Shown: piece by piece, positions 9,641 to 21,975 of the stretch
How positions within the stretch are numbered: the stretch's first letter is position 1
Layout of the letters: each line of letters starts with the position of its first letter
Translations under genes and position numbers: made by a program
Source of the DNA: Opisthocomus hoazin
Taxonomy: Eukaryota; Chordata; Aves; Opisthocomiformes; Opisthocomidae
Direction of reading: 5' to 3'
DNA: 64,000 bases
NCBI RefSeq assembly: GCF_030867145.1
Contig: NC_134442.1
Location: 7,269,001-7,333,000, forward strand
Notes under the pieces: generated by a model
The model's input: only the letters and a program-made list of their open reading frames with translations
What the model was told of the DNA's origin: nothing
Databases searched by the model: none

Positions 9641-12466
9641 CAGTATGGACTACTAGTGGAGTGTGAATCAGAATACAATACTCCTGTGTTACCAGTAAAA
9701 AAAGAAACAAAAACAGGTGGAACTTATTGGGTAGTACAGGATTTAAGAGAAGTGAATAAGATTGTTAGGGACGTACACCATGTGGTAGCAAGTATGGTTT
9801 ACGGTATTGGATTTAAATGATGCATTCTTCTGTCTGCCTTTAGCCAAAGAAAGTCTGAATTTATTTGCATTTGAGTGGGAAAATCCTACCACGGGTAAAA
9901 AACCCCAGCTTGCCTGGACAGTGTTACCCCAAGGTTTTAAGCATAGCCCAACGATCTTTGGAAATCAACTAACACGAGAACTTGAAGCATGGAACCCTTC
10001 CTCCAGAGATGGAACCCTTTTACAGTACATTAATAGCAACTGAAACAAAACCTGACTGTATACAGTAGACTATCAGTTTGTTAAACTTTTTGAGATTAAA
10101 TGGGTATCAAGTCTCTCAACAGAAAACTCAGATGGTGCGGCAACGGGTAACCTACCTTGGATGCAAGCTGTCTGGACAAAGAGAACTAGGAACAGAACAG
10201 AATGAAGCCATCTGCAGGACTCCCCTCCGTCAGATGGTAAAAGAGCTCAGGACCTTTCTGGGACTGACAGGTTGGTGCTGGTTATGAATTTATAATTATG
10301 GAATAATAGTGAGACCCTTATGTGAACTTTTGAAAAACAACCCCACCCGATTGATGTGGTCCAAAGAAGCTCAAAATGCATTTCAGACACTTAAGAAGGA
10401 TCTAATGAAGGTCCCGGCTCTGGGCCTGCCTGATGTTACTAAACCCTTTTGGCTGTTTTCTTATGAGACACAAGGCATAGCTCTGGGGATCCTAGCTCAA
10501 CAGCTGGGACCCTACAAAAGAGCTGTGGCCTATTTTGCTAAACAGCTGGATGGAGTAAGCAAAGGATGGCCAGGATGTCTGCAAGCTGTGGCGGCGGTGG
10601 TCTTGACTATTCAGGAAGCCCGAAAATTCACCTTGGGCAAGAGATCACAGTACCGATCTCACACAGAATATCAGCTGTACTGCAACAAAAAGGGAACTAC
10701 TGGCTTTCCCCATCCCAATTTCCACGATACCAGGGACTAATACTACAAACCCAGCTTCTTTTCTCAGCGGATTAATCTCTGAACCATTGGTACCTGATTG
10801 CTTAGAAACCATAGAGACTGTGTACTCCAGCAGACCAGATCTGAAAGAGGAACCCCTGGAAGATGCACAGGACTCCTGGTTCACGGATGGAAGCAGCATT
10901 GTCGGACAAGGTATTCGAAAGGCCAGGTATGTGGTGACAACAGCAGCCGAAGTAGTTTGTTCTCAATCATTACCTGCTAGAACATCAGCTCAAAAGGCTG
11001 AAACTATTGCCCTAACTAGGGCTCTGGAGTTAACAAAAGGAAAAAGATAAATATATGGACAGATTCCAAATATGCCTTTGGAGTTGTCCACGCTCATGGG
11101 ACAATTTGGAAGGAGCGAGGACTACTAACTGCGCAAGGGAAGCAGATTAAATACGCTGAGGAAATCCTTCGACTATTAGAAGCCATTCAGCTACCAACAA
11201 AAGTTGCCATCGTGTACTGCCGAGGACACCTGAAGGGTAACACTGACCAGGAAAGAGGTAACAGGTTGGCTGACTCTGAAGCTAAACAGGCAGCAGAGAG
11301 AATGTAAGAGATTTTAGCCTTAATTCCAGATTATAGAAATAGAAACCTGAGTGACCAAGAAAATGTTGAGTATTCTAAAGCTGATGAAGAATTAATAGAG
11401 GGATTAGGGGGCCAAGTTCCATCCCAGGGGTGGGCCTACTTAAGTGATGGCAGAATTATAATCCCTGCTAAACAGATATGGGGGGTGGTTAAAGAAGAAC
11501 ACAATAGGACACACTGGAGAGCGGACTCCCTGTACAAATTTTTAAATCAGAAATTAATAGGGAAAAATTTGTATACTACAGTCCGACAAGTAACCCAACA
11601 GTGTGAAACATGTTTAAAAATAACCCCAATACAGGTAACCGGGTACAATTAGGAAGTATTGGGAAGGGAAGTATACGGGGACAACATTGGCAAATTGATT
11701 TCTCTGAACTTCCAGGAAAAGGAGGGTACAGGTACTTATTAGTACTCACGGATACCTTTTCAGGTTGGCCAGAAGCATTCCCTTGTAGAACAAATAAAGC
11801 AAGGGAAGTAACTAAGGTATTATTAAATGAAATAATACCTCGATTTGGGGTACCGACAACTATCTCCTCAGATAGGGGGACGCATTTTTGTGCAGAAGTA
11901 GTGCAACAGGTCAGCAAACTGTTAGGAATCAATTGGCAGTTACATACGCCCTACAGACCACAAGCCAGTGGGCAAGTAGAAAAGATGCAAAAATATGCCA
12001 AAAAGCAAATCTATATTGGTACCAAGCATTGCCTATTGCACTACTTCGGATACGTGTAAAACCTAGGGCCAAAGAAAATTTGAGCCCTTTTGAGATAGTA
12101 TATGGGAGACCATATCAGGCTAAACATCGGGGGGAAGATTTGAACCAGTTGGGAAATCAGTATCTACAAAATTATGTTATATCCTTAGGAAAACAATTAG
12201 AAAGGATTAGTAAAAATGTTTTGGGTACCAGGGCTAAAGGGTTAGATCACTCGATCCATCCATTTCGCCCTGGAGATTGGGTTTATGTTAAGAATTTTTC
12301 AGGTGATCCACTGAGAGAGAAGTGGAATGGACCTTACCAGGTATTGCTGACTACCTTCACTGCAATCAAGATTAGAGAACAACCGGCCTGGATCCATTAT
12401 TCCCGAGTGAAGAAGGCTCCTAAACCAGGATGGATGGTCAAAAAGGCTGGCGGTTTGAAACTATGA
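9641..12466 (+). pseudogene. ERV pol: RT, RNase H and integrase, frameshifted (E1)
   Basis: Domain order by motif: RT fingers/palm (about 9641-10043), RT thumb/connection (10080-10740), RNase H (10787-11307), integrase HHCC zinc motif (about 11480-11600), integrase core (11610-12000), C-terminal GPY-type domain (12000-12466). The RT box that should carry the two catalytic Asp is missing: LLQY at about 10020 runs straight into a frameshift and stop. RNase H keeps its acidic residues (FTDGSS, AETIAL, WTDSKY, ADSEAK) but in two frames split by an extra base in an A-run near 11044. Integrase keeps Asp (QIDF), Asp (SSDRG) and Glu (SGQVEK), then shifts frame near 12000. Protease is not seen. Breaks are shared by all copies, so the element was dead before amplification. 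Confidence 0.9.
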
Positions 12467-13320
12467 TTGCGGTGGTAACTTTGTTAAACCTAGGCTTTTT
12501 AGGATACTGCGATCATGACAACTCGAACTACATGACTGGACCAAGATTTGATTGTTGGATTTGTACTGCCTTACCAAAAGGTGACATGAGACTCCCTTTA
12601 TACGGGGTATGATCCACTCATTGGAATTGTGACAATCCCAGATATTGGTCAGCAATAATAGCTGCCTATGGAAAGCAAGATCCAACACTTGTTCGTGCTG
12701 ACCCCCTTCCATACACACAAAAATTGTACTTGCAGGGATGGGTGGAATGATTATTTGATCAACAAAACTGCAGTAGAAGTAGGAACTTGCAATTTGAAAG
12801 GGACAGGCATGATATATATGGATTTTTGTAGCAGAACCCAATTAGAAACCTATAGCCCCTCGAACTGGGATTTTTTGAGGAATGTACCAATTGGCTGGGT
12901 AAACTGCGAAACATTTTACGGAGCTAATCCCACAGCCACTGATGGGCCCTGTAAATATACCTGACGGGTATTGGTGGCGATGTGGTGATGGCATTAGCAG
13001 AAAGCAGCTCCCTGCGGGTTGGAAGGGAATGTGTACCATAGGTCATCTAGTCAGCCAGGACCGAATATATAATCAGTCCCAAATACCTAAAGGCATATTA
13101 AGAACATCATGGAGACGAGCCAAACGGGAAGACAACCCACTTGTAAGTAGGGGAACAAAATTTAACCTCTTGGCTCCCCAATTTAGAGTGATTGAAACAA
13201 TTGTTCATGGGAATGATCACACTGGTCATTTTAGGAATACTTGTTTGCATGTCTCTCAAATGTCTCCTTTGGTGTTGTCGGGATTCAGTTGAGACACACA
13301 GTGATTGGAAAAAGGAATAA
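12430..13320 (+). pseudogene. ERV env remnant (E1)
   Basis: Starts at ATG 12430 (or 12463, which opens a hydrophobic signal-like stretch), overlapping the end of pol as usual. The frame stops at 12610-12612. Further pieces are open at 12668-12964 and 12942-13292, with the surface-subunit C-terminus and an RRAKR motif in the last. The membrane anchor is at 13207-13320 in another frame. Most of the transmembrane ectodomain is absent. At least three frame breaks are visible. Confidence 0.82.
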
Positions 13321-13405
13321 GATTAGGCACCAAATAGAATTATTTGAAAATAATACCTACAAAATAGAATAGTGAGGATTCATAGCTTTCTAGCTACAAA
13401 TCCTC

Positions 13406-13421
13406 AAAAGAAAAGGAGGGA
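13406..13421 (+). promoter_or_regulatory. Polypurine tract of E1
   Basis: All-purine run directly before the 3' LTR, identical to that of E0. Confidence 0.8.
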
Positions 13422-13422
13422 T

Positions 13423-13885
13423 TGATAACTGTAAATGTAACAAATGTAACATGTAGGGGATGTTATCACTTCAGGTGGTCAGAAACAAGTCTTGGTTCTT
13501 TGTGAATATTAGGACGGTTGCAAGACAAGGGACTCCTGAATAATCCCTTTAGGTGCCTGGGCCTTGGGAGAACAGGTATGCAAACTACAGAGATAAGGAG
13601 GCTGCAGGATAATCTGAAGATCCCTGCCGAGAGACGCCAAACAAACATGTGCGACGGATATTACCATATATTAATGAATTCTCGGAAAAGCCATTACTAT
13701 GATAAACATTTCTTGGAAATGTAATTAATATGTATGTTAACATAGCATAAATACCTAGTAACTGTGTCTCTTCGGTGCACACGTTTGGAGGAGAGATCCC
13801 CCGTGTGCCCGGCGCCGTAATAAAGAATACCTGCTTAATAGTCTGCTGACTATTGAGTCTTCAATTCCGGCTTTTCACGGCATCA
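13423..13885 (+). repeat. 3' LTR of E1 (463 bp, type B)
   Basis: Ends GGCATCA followed by GGGT (13886-13889). Type B at all eight diagnostic sites; the polyadenylation signal is preceded by GCCGT where type A has GCCGC. Confidence 0.92.
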
Positions 13886-14653
13886 GGGTCCTAAAAAGAA
13901 GGCATTAAAACCTACAATAAAAGTTTGGACACTAAAGATGAGTCCTGGAGACCAAGCGCCACCCCCACCCCGTCCCTTGGCAATGACAGACTCACAGCTG
14001 AGGATGGTGGCCCTCTTGCAGGGGCGGGCGCTGGCGGCGGCGGGGCAGAGAGCGGTGCAGAGGAGGTGCAGGCGGCCTCGCTGTCGCAGCCCTCGTGGAG
14101 GCAGCGGCAGGTCTGGCCCCGTCTCAGCAGGGCGGGCAGCGTCAGGAAGGAGATGATGTGCAGGAGCTGTGGGGATGGGGGAGAGCATCAGCCCTGGGAC
14201 GCCCCTGCTTCGGGGGGCAGACCCCAGCCCCACACCCCCCCCGTCCTCGCCACCTCAGGGCAGACACTGGACGGCAGCCACGTCCTGCCCCTCCTCACCA
14301 CCCTGCAGGCTGCTGCGGGGTCGCTGGGGCTGCGCGGAGGGGATGTGGGGGAGCCGATGGCCCCAGGGCAAGCATCACCCCCACCCAGCCTTGTCCACCC
14401 CACCGCCACCCCGGCGGCCTCAGCATCATGGAGACGGGGGGTTCCAGAACACGGGGACAGCTGGGGGGTGCAGAGGAGACAGAGAGGAGCGCTGCAGGGG
14501 GGGAGGAGGGGCCCTGGGCCTGGTCCAGGGGCTGCTCGGCCTCGGGGAAGGCCCCACAGGAGCCATGGTGAAGCTGGGCCTGGCTGCAATCGGGGCCCGC
14601 CTCCTTCCCATGTAGTCTTGGCCGGCAGAGGTCGGGAGGGCTGTCAGTCTCCT

Positions 14654-15098
14654 CCCCTGAGGTGCTGCTGCCTCTGATTGGCCCCCTTGTGGTCAGGCTG
14701 CTGGGTTACAGTGCCTGCCCTTCACCTGAGGAAATGACCTGCCATTGGCTGCCAGGGCTGTCACTCTGCCCAGATGCAATGCCCACCCGCCCCTGAGGTG
14801 CTGCTGCCTCTGATTGGACCCCAGGTGGTCAGGCTGCTGGGTTACAGTGCCTGCCCTTCACCTGAAGTGATGACCTGCCATTGGCTGACAGTGCTGTCAC
14901 TCTGCCCAGATGCAGTGCCCACCCTCCCCTGAGGTGACGCTGCCTCTGATTGGCCCCCTTTGCGTTCAGGCTGCCCCGGTGGGTGCCTGCCCTTCATTTG
15001 AAATGTGACCTCTGATTGGCTACCTGGGCTGTCGCTCTGCCATGGTGTGGGGCCCACCCTCCCCTGAGGTGCTGCTCTCCGCTATTGGCTGCCTGAGG
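14654..15098. repeat. 136-bp CCAAT VNTR, three units (U2)
   Basis: Same three-unit form as U1; the second unit reads GGGTTACAG where U1 reads GGGCTGCAG, and 14730 reads GAGGAAATGA instead of GAGGGAATGA. Confidence 0.85.
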
Positions 15099-16594
15099 GG
15101 CCGCTCTCCCCTCCGCCGGTGCCTGCCCTGCTCCCAGGCGATGTGGTGATGAACTCCACAGGGTGGGCTGGGTGCTCGCGGTGACCCTGTGGGCACGGCA
15201 GAGCAGGGAGCTTCGGCTGGGGAGGGAGCGGCAGCCATCGCCCCGTCCAACCGCCCGCCCCGCAGGGCTGGCCCGGCCTGACAGCAGAGCATGGAGGGCA
15301 CTGCCCAAAGGGCTCCTGGGCACGGACAGGCCGGGGGCACCGACCGCCTCTCAGGCAGCCTGTCCCAGCGCCCGGCCGCCCTCTCGGTGCAGAAACGGAT
15401 CCTTGAGCCCAGCTGAACCCGCCCTGACGCAGCTCTGGGCCGTTCCCACGCATCCTGTCCCTGGACCCCAGTAGCAGAGCTCAGCACCTCCCTCTCACGT
15501 CCCCTCCTGGGGAAGCTGTGGAGAGCGGTGAAGTGGGACAGGGAAATACGCGGCTGTGGGCAAGAACAGACAGGTTGGGGCCCCAAAAATGAGGATTTTG
15601 GCCCTGAAAATGAGGCTTTGCAGGTGAGGACTCTGGACTGAGGCACAGGGAACCTTCCCCCGGCTCAGGGCAAGGCTGCGCCAGCCCAGAGCACGCAGGA
15701 GGTGGCCGCCTCTGCACCGCGGCACGAGTGGCGACTCGCCGGCTTGGCAGGGCGCGGGGCCTTTCCATGCCCGGGGGTGTCTGGGGAGGGGGCAGGCTGC
15801 CTAAAGCGTCTCCCCTCCTCCTCCCCTCCAGGTCTCTGTGCTCCAGCGGGGCAGCTGGGGCTCTGCTGTAAGGACACCCGGGGTCAGCGTGCGCTGTGCT
15901 GCCTTGGGCTGCTGGGAAGGGATGGCATTGGGATGCTCCCCGGGCAACCCTGCTTCCCCCGGGGGCTGCCATTTCCCATTTTCCCACCCAGCTGCCAGGC
16001 AGCCATGCTGCTGTCGGAGGGGCAGGCTCTGCTCCAGGCCCCGGCTGAGGTGAGGCTGACACTGCCCTACCAAAGCCCTCCTGCTACACAGCTGTGGGAT
16101 TCTGGGAGAAGGTGAGCACACAGGGTGTGTGCAAAGCAGTAACATTTGCTGCTTCTTGTCAGCATCCACACCTTCCCGAGCTCACACTCCTTCTGTCTCC
16201 TCCTCTGGTGATATTTCCACATTTCTTCTCTCAGTCTAGGTTTCTCCTGGAGAAGAGAGGTTGTACAATATGTTGGAAATACCTGTGGTCGCGCCACCCC
16301 TACACAAAGAAAAACTTTTTCTTCACGATTCAGGAGCTTAGCCCAGACGTATCAAGCACATTACCCAGGACTAGGAGCCAGGAGATTCCAGAAGCTGAGT
16401 TTCAGCTCTAGAGAAGAGTTGTTTTGTGATCTGGGATGACCCCACCTTCCTCCATCACTTTCTCTGTTGGCCAAATGACCAGTGAAACGCCGGCCTGCCT
16501 GAGGTGAAGCTGAAGGACTTGTTTCTCTTGGTAAGGGCTTGGGCTGGCAGAAGTCACTCTGTGCCTGCCAAACAAGTCCCTTTTGGGAACTCAC

Positions 16595-17394
16595 CTCTTG
16601 CAGTCGTGGAACCCCAGCCACTGACGTAGCAGCTTCTCAGCTGCGACACTCTCAGCCAGGCGTCGGGCACACAGGCAAGCTGCACGTAGTAGCCGCACAG
16701 GACAGGCTGGTCCAATTCCAGCAAGGCAATGTCGTTCCTCTGCGTGATGTTGTAGTAGTGCTCGTGAACCAGTAGCCGCTTAATAGTGCGCACTTGGGTC
16801 TCAGGGCCCAGCTGAGTCAAGTGGCTGGCCCCGATCACCACGTGCCACATGGTGATGTGCCTGCAAGGCAGGTGGAGAGAGGGGTCAGAGGGAGCGCAGC
16901 CACGTGCTGCAAGCAGCCCAGCAGTTGCCTGCCTTCTGCTGCACAGGGCAGAGAGGAAGGCAGCGCTACGGAGGGTGCGACTGCCCTAGCACGCCTTGGG
17001 CACAAGGAGTGTCGGGCGGGAGGCTGCTAGGAAGCCGTGGCGTGAGCCCAGCCCTCTCGCGAGCAGTCTCTCAGCTGGGCTTGGCAGTGCCCAGGCACTG
17101 GGCGTGCTGCAGGGAAGCGGGATGGCGCTAGCACGTGCTGCTGTGGAGCGGGCACGTGCTAGTGCTGTGGGGCTGTTCCCTGGTCCTCCTTACCCGGGCG
17201 TGATGAAGCAGTGGGCTGCTGTCAGCACCCACTGTGGGCTGATGAGAGACCCTCCGCAGACATGCGCCATGCCTCCTATGATGGGCTTCTGGATGCTGAC
17301 GATCCAGGGCCAGGCCCCTAGCTGGGCATCGGTGCCACCCACGACGCGTGACATGCCGTAGTAAGAATCCACGGGCCGGTGCCCGCAGGTCCCT
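16595..17394 (-). pseudogene. ACR: Acrosin-like fragment, exons 17194-17394 and 16595-16860 (U2)
   Basis: Both exons and all four splice signals are as in U1. The Ser codon of CGGSL is TCT here (TCG in U1), a silent change shared with U3 and U4. The catalytic-Ser exon is again absent. Confidence 0.8.
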
Positions 17395-17483
17395 CTGTAA
17401 GCAGAAACTGATGAATGTCCTGCTCGGTGGCTTGCTGCTGTTCAGGCTGCAGGTCAGCCCCCTTCCCCCCCACCAGGCGCTGC

Positions 17484-18629
17484 ATGGACAGCAGGGCCGC
17501 GGAACCCTGTGGGGCATGCGTCCATCTACCCCTGTTTGTGCTTGAGCCCCGTAGGCGAGTTGTGCCAGCGGCCTGGCTGCTGGCAAGGAACTGAGGCTCC
17601 CACATGGCGTTTGGGAAGCTTTGGTGTGGCACAGATGGAGCACGCTCCACGCTGGCTCTGTCATTGCCAAGGGACGGGGTGGGGGTGGCGCTTGGTCATT
17701 CTCGAGTGTTTAGTTTTCTAAGGTATTTTGTTTTATAATATGTTGCATGTAGATTACTGTATGTAGAGTATGCACTGCTCTGTACAGTACGTATTGTGTA
17801 GTTTTTATTGTTTTGCAGCCATTGTGGGTATTGTGGGTATGGTAGGTATGGGACTGCGCTATACAGTTTATTATTGTCTGTATTATATTGTACCCCGAAC
17901 GGGATGGACCTTTTCCAGAACCACCCAATGCTCCTGCAGACCATGCAGCCCTGGGTCCAGCAGGAGCTGGAGCAGATCTTTGACAACAGGGGGTTGGAGT
18001 CAGCCATGGTGGAAGACACCATCATGGCCATGTTGACCAAGATGCCCCCGACCCCGCTGCCTCCTGAGGAGGGTCTCTGCCTCCCCCGGCAGCCCTGCGA
18101 GATCCGGCACGGACGAGCTCCTCGGCACCTCATGCGCCGCTGTTGGTGGGCACCTGGCAGCTGCCCCGCTGCTCCCGCTGCCATCCCCACGGAGCAAGAA
18201 GAGCCCCAGGAGGAGCCTGGGGAGGCTGTGCCCAGGCCCTCCACTACCAGCTGGGGCAGGGAACGCCCCCGGGGGGCCACGGCCACCCCCAAAGAGGAGC
18301 ACCAGCAGCTCTGAGGACTCTCCAGCCAACAAGAGGCCAGCACCACACCAGGGACCCTGGAGGGGCCCTCGCCAGACGGCCGAACCAGGACTGGGCCACC
18401 AGCTGCAGCACACGCTGGCCCTCAAGGGCTCCCAGATCCCATTAGCCAAATAAAAGAATCGCATGCAAATGACAGAAAAAGTCTCAGTGTTACCAACAGC
18501 GCAGATGGCTTTGCTGTCCTCACCCTTTTTAGCTTTTCTTTTACAGGGAGGGGTGGGATGTGAACGCTGAGGGGTCCTTCTGCGCGTGCCAGGCACTATT
18601 TTGTTGTTCTCCCCCAAGGCAAGTGCTGC
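17484..18629. other. 1,146-bp segment absent from U1 (U2 copy)
   Basis: Bracketed by GCTGC on both sides. From left: about 210 bases of GC-rich sequence; an AT-rich stretch (17700-17900) with TATAATATG and a T-rich tract ending TTTTGCAG at 17818 that looks like a splice acceptor; the Topors-like pseudogene; then 170 bases of trailing sequence with ATGCAAAT (octamer-like) just after the polyadenylation signal. In the other units it lies at 32316-33461, 46981-48126, 54604-55749 and 62092-63237. Confidence 0.8.
17904..18453 (+). pseudogene. Topors-like E3 ligase C-terminal fragment, frameshifted (U2)
   Basis: From ATG 17904 the frame encodes a helical LLQTMQPWVQQELEQIF-type segment and, further on, EQEEPQEEPGEAV. 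Both resemble, from memory, the region after the RING domain of the Topors-like proteins that are multicopy in passerines. After GGGAACGCCCCCGGGGGG (about 18258-18276) the similarity moves one base on: that frame reads PGGPRPPPKRSTSSSEDSP and stays open to TAA 18451-18453, which overlaps an AATAAA at 18449-18454. No RING domain is present. So this is a 5'-truncated, +1-shifted copy. In the unshifted frame a TGA follows CAGCTC at about 18312. U2 has a private Ser at GLESAM (Ala elsewhere). Confidence 0.6.
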
Positions 18630-18968
18630 CCAGCTCCAGGCCTGCAGCTCTGCACTGGTCCCGGGGCAGATGTCTCCAGCCCGGGGGTCTCCAGGGCCAG
18701 CCCGTGCCCCATCGCTCAGCACCCCACGCCTGTCCCCCTCTTCCCGCACCCTCTGCCCCCACGTCTCGGGGCGCTGCTCCCCGACCAGCCTGCACTGCTG
18801 GGCGCAGCCTCGCGACGGTGGCACCCAAAACCCTGCTCCTGCACAGAGTCACGACGTGGTGCTGCTCTCTGCACCAGCCCAGGGTCGCACCCTGCCCCAG
18901 CAGAGCCCCAACAAGTGCAGCCAGGGGAAGCGCAGAGTCCTGGCCCTGGGGAGGTCACTACCAATAGA

Positions 18969-19803
18969 GCTTTGGATCCTAAAAAGATGCTTTCTGCTCT
19001 GAAAGTGAGGGTTTAAACCCAAACAAGGGAACGGTGTGCCCTAAGAAAGTCTATGGCTAATAAAAGACAGCTTTGGACCCAAAAAAATGAGGATTTTCGC
19101 CCTGCAAATAAGGCTCTGGGATCTAAAATGGATGGAGAGTGTCTAGAAATGACGCTTTGGGCCCTGCAAAGGAGGGGAACCTCTTGGTTCCTCTGTTGCC
19201 CCATAAAACGAAACACTCCAGTGCAGGCCTAGAGCTGTGAGAGGGGTTTGGCCCTAGAAGTGAGACTTTGGACTCTCCAAAAAAGAGTTTGGGCCTGAAG
19301 CATGGGGCGTTGGGATGTGAAAATAAGGCTTTGGAAATGAAAATGAGATGCTGAACCCTCAAATCAGGACTTTTGCCCTCACATGATGTTTTGGTGCCAA
19401 AAGCTAGGGCTCTGTATGCTAAAAACAGGTCTTTGGAGCCTCCAAATGAGGCTTCGGTCATTAAACAAGTGAGGCTTTGTACCCAAAATGAGCAGTTTGG
19501 ATGCTAAAATGAGGCTTTGGACCCTCCAGCTTGCCGACTGGATCCTCTAAATTAGGCTATGGATCCAGATAATGAGGCTTTGGTGCCATGAAAGGAGACT
19601 TTAGACCCTACAAATAAGGCTTTGGACTCTAAAAAGGAGCCCTTTGACACTCAGATCAGACTTTGGGCCTTCAAGAGAATGCTTTGGTCCCTTAAAAGGA
19701 GTCTGTGAATTGTAAAAGCGAAGCTTGCAACTTATCAATGAGGGTTTGACCCTGCAAAGGAGGGTTTGGACCCTAAAAAAAGGCTTGGTGCCCTCCAGAT
19801 GGT
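18969..19803. repeat. 21-bp minisatellite M1 (U2)
   Basis: Same length as in U1. Private changes include AAACCCAAAC near 19016 and GGCTTGGTG near 19786. Confidence 0.8.
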
Positions 19804-20695
19804 GCTATCACCATCGACCTCTTGTAGGACAGAAAGAGGTCTTGTGAGGCAGCAGTTGCGTCCCACTGTGCAGGCTTTGAGCCAGCCCTGGGGACTCAGC
19901 TGACCAGCAGGTTGTCACTGGAGGACACTGGGGCTGCAAGGGTACGCATTTCCCAGCCATCACTTAGCTGCAGGGAGATCTGCTTTGACGGCCCCAGGCC
20001 AGAAGGACACGCACTGCACAGGCGGGCATTCCCAGAGGCGTCTCTTGGACTTGCCAGGGCAGGAATCACCGAGGGCAGAGGACAACAGCCCAAGAGCAGG
20101 GAAGTGCTGGCCTGTTTTTCAAGCCAAGGCGGCAAATTCACCTGCAGGGGCTCTCCTGAGCAGCGGCACAAGTGCCAGCTGGCTGAAAGCATGCACAGCT
20201 CGCTCAAGGGCTGGGCTGAGTGCTTCGTGCCCCACTAGCGCAGGGCAAAAACAAAGCGTGCTCACCTCGCCTGAACGAGCGGCTGCAGAGCTGTCACTCC
20301 CCGGGTCCAGGCGGGATCTCCACGTGTGCCCTGGGACACCCACGGGTGCGTACGCTGGAGCCGCACACTTCCCATGACTGGTGACGGAGGGCTCCACGCA
20401 CGCCGGAGGAGCTGGAGAGCAGCAAGGCAGACGCTCAGTGCCCTCAGCACCAGGGCCGAGCCCTGCTCTCGCAGCAGGACGGGGCAGAGCCATCTCCCCG
20501 TTCCCCTGGGCAGCTGTCCCCAGCGCTCCACAGGCAAAGTGCCAGGGCGGTGTGTTAGGGGTTGGAAGGGACCTCTGTGGGTCATCGCGTGGGCAGCGGT
20601 GTGCAGAGCAACGGCGGGCTGAGGGCAGCCGAGGCAGGAGAGCAGCCTTGCGCTCAGTGGGACCAGGCTGCTCTCTGCTCTGCCACCAAAGCTAA

Positions 20696-21507
20696 GACTT
20701 TGGAAAGTCAAAATGATGCTTTGGATGCTAGAAATATAGCTCTGGAGCCTAAAAAGAGGCTTTCTGCCTCCAAAATGAGAGTTAGGACCCTCAAAATGGA
20801 ACTGTGGGCCCTAAAAGAAGGTTGTGAGTGATAAAAGACAGGTTTGGATCCCATAAACGAGGGCTTCAGCCCTGAAAATGGGGCTCTGGGCACTCCAAAG
20901 GATAGGCTAGATGCTACAAGGGACGCTTTAGACCCTGAAAAGGAGGGGAACGACTTGGTTCCTCCATGGCCTCCAGAAATGGAGATTTCGTCCCAAATAG
21001 AGGGCTCTGGGCACTCCAGTGGAGGCTTTCAGGTGTAAAAGAGGGCTTGGGACCCTTCAAAGTAGAGTTTAGACCCGCCAAAGGATGGCTTGGGGCTTAA
21101 GAATGCAACATTGGGCCCTGAAAATGGGGCTTTGGAAATTACATTGAGGCATTGAACCCTGAACTTCTGATGGTTTTAAGCCCTGAAGTGATGCTTTGGG
21201 TTTGAAAATCAGGGCTTTGTACTGTTGAAATGGGATTTTAGACCCTCAGAATGAAGCTTGGGACATCAAACAAACAAGGCTTCGAAGTCTAAAGGAGCAG
21301 TTTTGATTCTACATGGAGGCTTTGGCTCCTGAAAAGCAGGGTTTTGAAGATAAAGATGAGGGTTGAGACCTCAAATGGAGACTTTGGACCCTATAAACAA
21401 TGCTTTGGACTCTGAAAAGGAGGCTCTGCACCTTCAAAATGATGCTATGAGCCCTGGGTTTGGAACTTAGAAATGAGGGTTTGTACCCTAAAAAGGAGGC
21501 TTTGGGT
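20696..21507. repeat. 21-bp minisatellite M2 (U2, interrupted by E2)
   Basis: One base shorter than the U1 block (GGGCACTCCAGTGG versus GGGCACTTCCAGTGG). Ends at GGGT 21504-21507, the left target-site copy of E2. Confidence 0.8.
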
Positions 21508-21971
21508 TGATAACTGTAAATGTAACAAATGTAACATGTAGGGGATGTTATCACTTCAGGTGGTCAGAAACAAGTCTTGGTTCTTTGTGAATAATTGGGA
21601 TGGTTGCAAGACAAGGGACTCCTGAATAATCCCTTTAGGCACCTGGGCCTTGGGAGAACAGGTATGCAAACTACAGAGATAAGGATGCTGCAGGATAATC
21701 TGAAGACCCCTGCCGAGAGACGCCAAACAAACATGTGCGATGGACATTACCATATATTAATGAATTCTCGGAAAAGCCATTACTATGATTAACATTTCTT
21801 GGAAATGTAATGAATATGTATGTTAACATAGCATAAATACCTAGTAACTGTGTCTCTTCGGTGCACACGTTTGGAGGAGAGATCCCCCGTGTGCCCGGCG
21901 CCGCAATAAAGAATACCTGCTTAATAGTCTGCTGACTATTGAGTCTTCAATTCCGGCTTTTCACGGCATCA
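21508..21971 (+). repeat. 5' LTR of E2 (464 bp, type A)
   Basis: Type A at the diagnostic sites, one private change (GGCACC near 21640). Confidence 0.92.
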
Positions 21972-21975
21972 TTTC

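Larger units (their letters stand above)
7390..13885 (+). mobile_element. Gammaretrovirus-like provirus E1, complete but defective (6,496 bp)
   Basis: Order: 5' LTR, primer binding site, packaging-type hairpin, 69-bp leader repeats, gag stub, degenerate stretch, pol without protease, env remnant, polypurine tract, 3' LTR. It is flanked by GGGT at 7386-7389 and 13886-13889. The empty site at 51001 shows GGGT once, so the duplication is 4 bp, the gammaretroviral size. An integrase C-terminus with a GPY motif and a GACG-loop hairpin also fit this class. All coding regions are broken. It lies antisense to the acrosin-like exons. Confidence 0.92.
13886..21507. repeat. Amplicon unit U2 (period 7,618 bp)
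   Basis: Full form with the 1,146-bp segment. It shares with U3 a 5-base deletion (AGCAC) near 16149, which accounts exactly for its difference from the 7,623-bp standard. Stretches without recognisable genes correspond to those of U1: 13944-14653, 15099-16594, 18630-18968 and 19804-20695. Provirus E1 lies to its left, E2 to its right. Confidence 0.92.

Noticed and set aside
17770-18036. Small plus-strand ORF over the AT-rich stretch upstream of the Topors-like fragment
   Set aside because: Starts in AT-rich sequence with a likely splice acceptor inside and reads the Topors-like region in a non-homologous frame.
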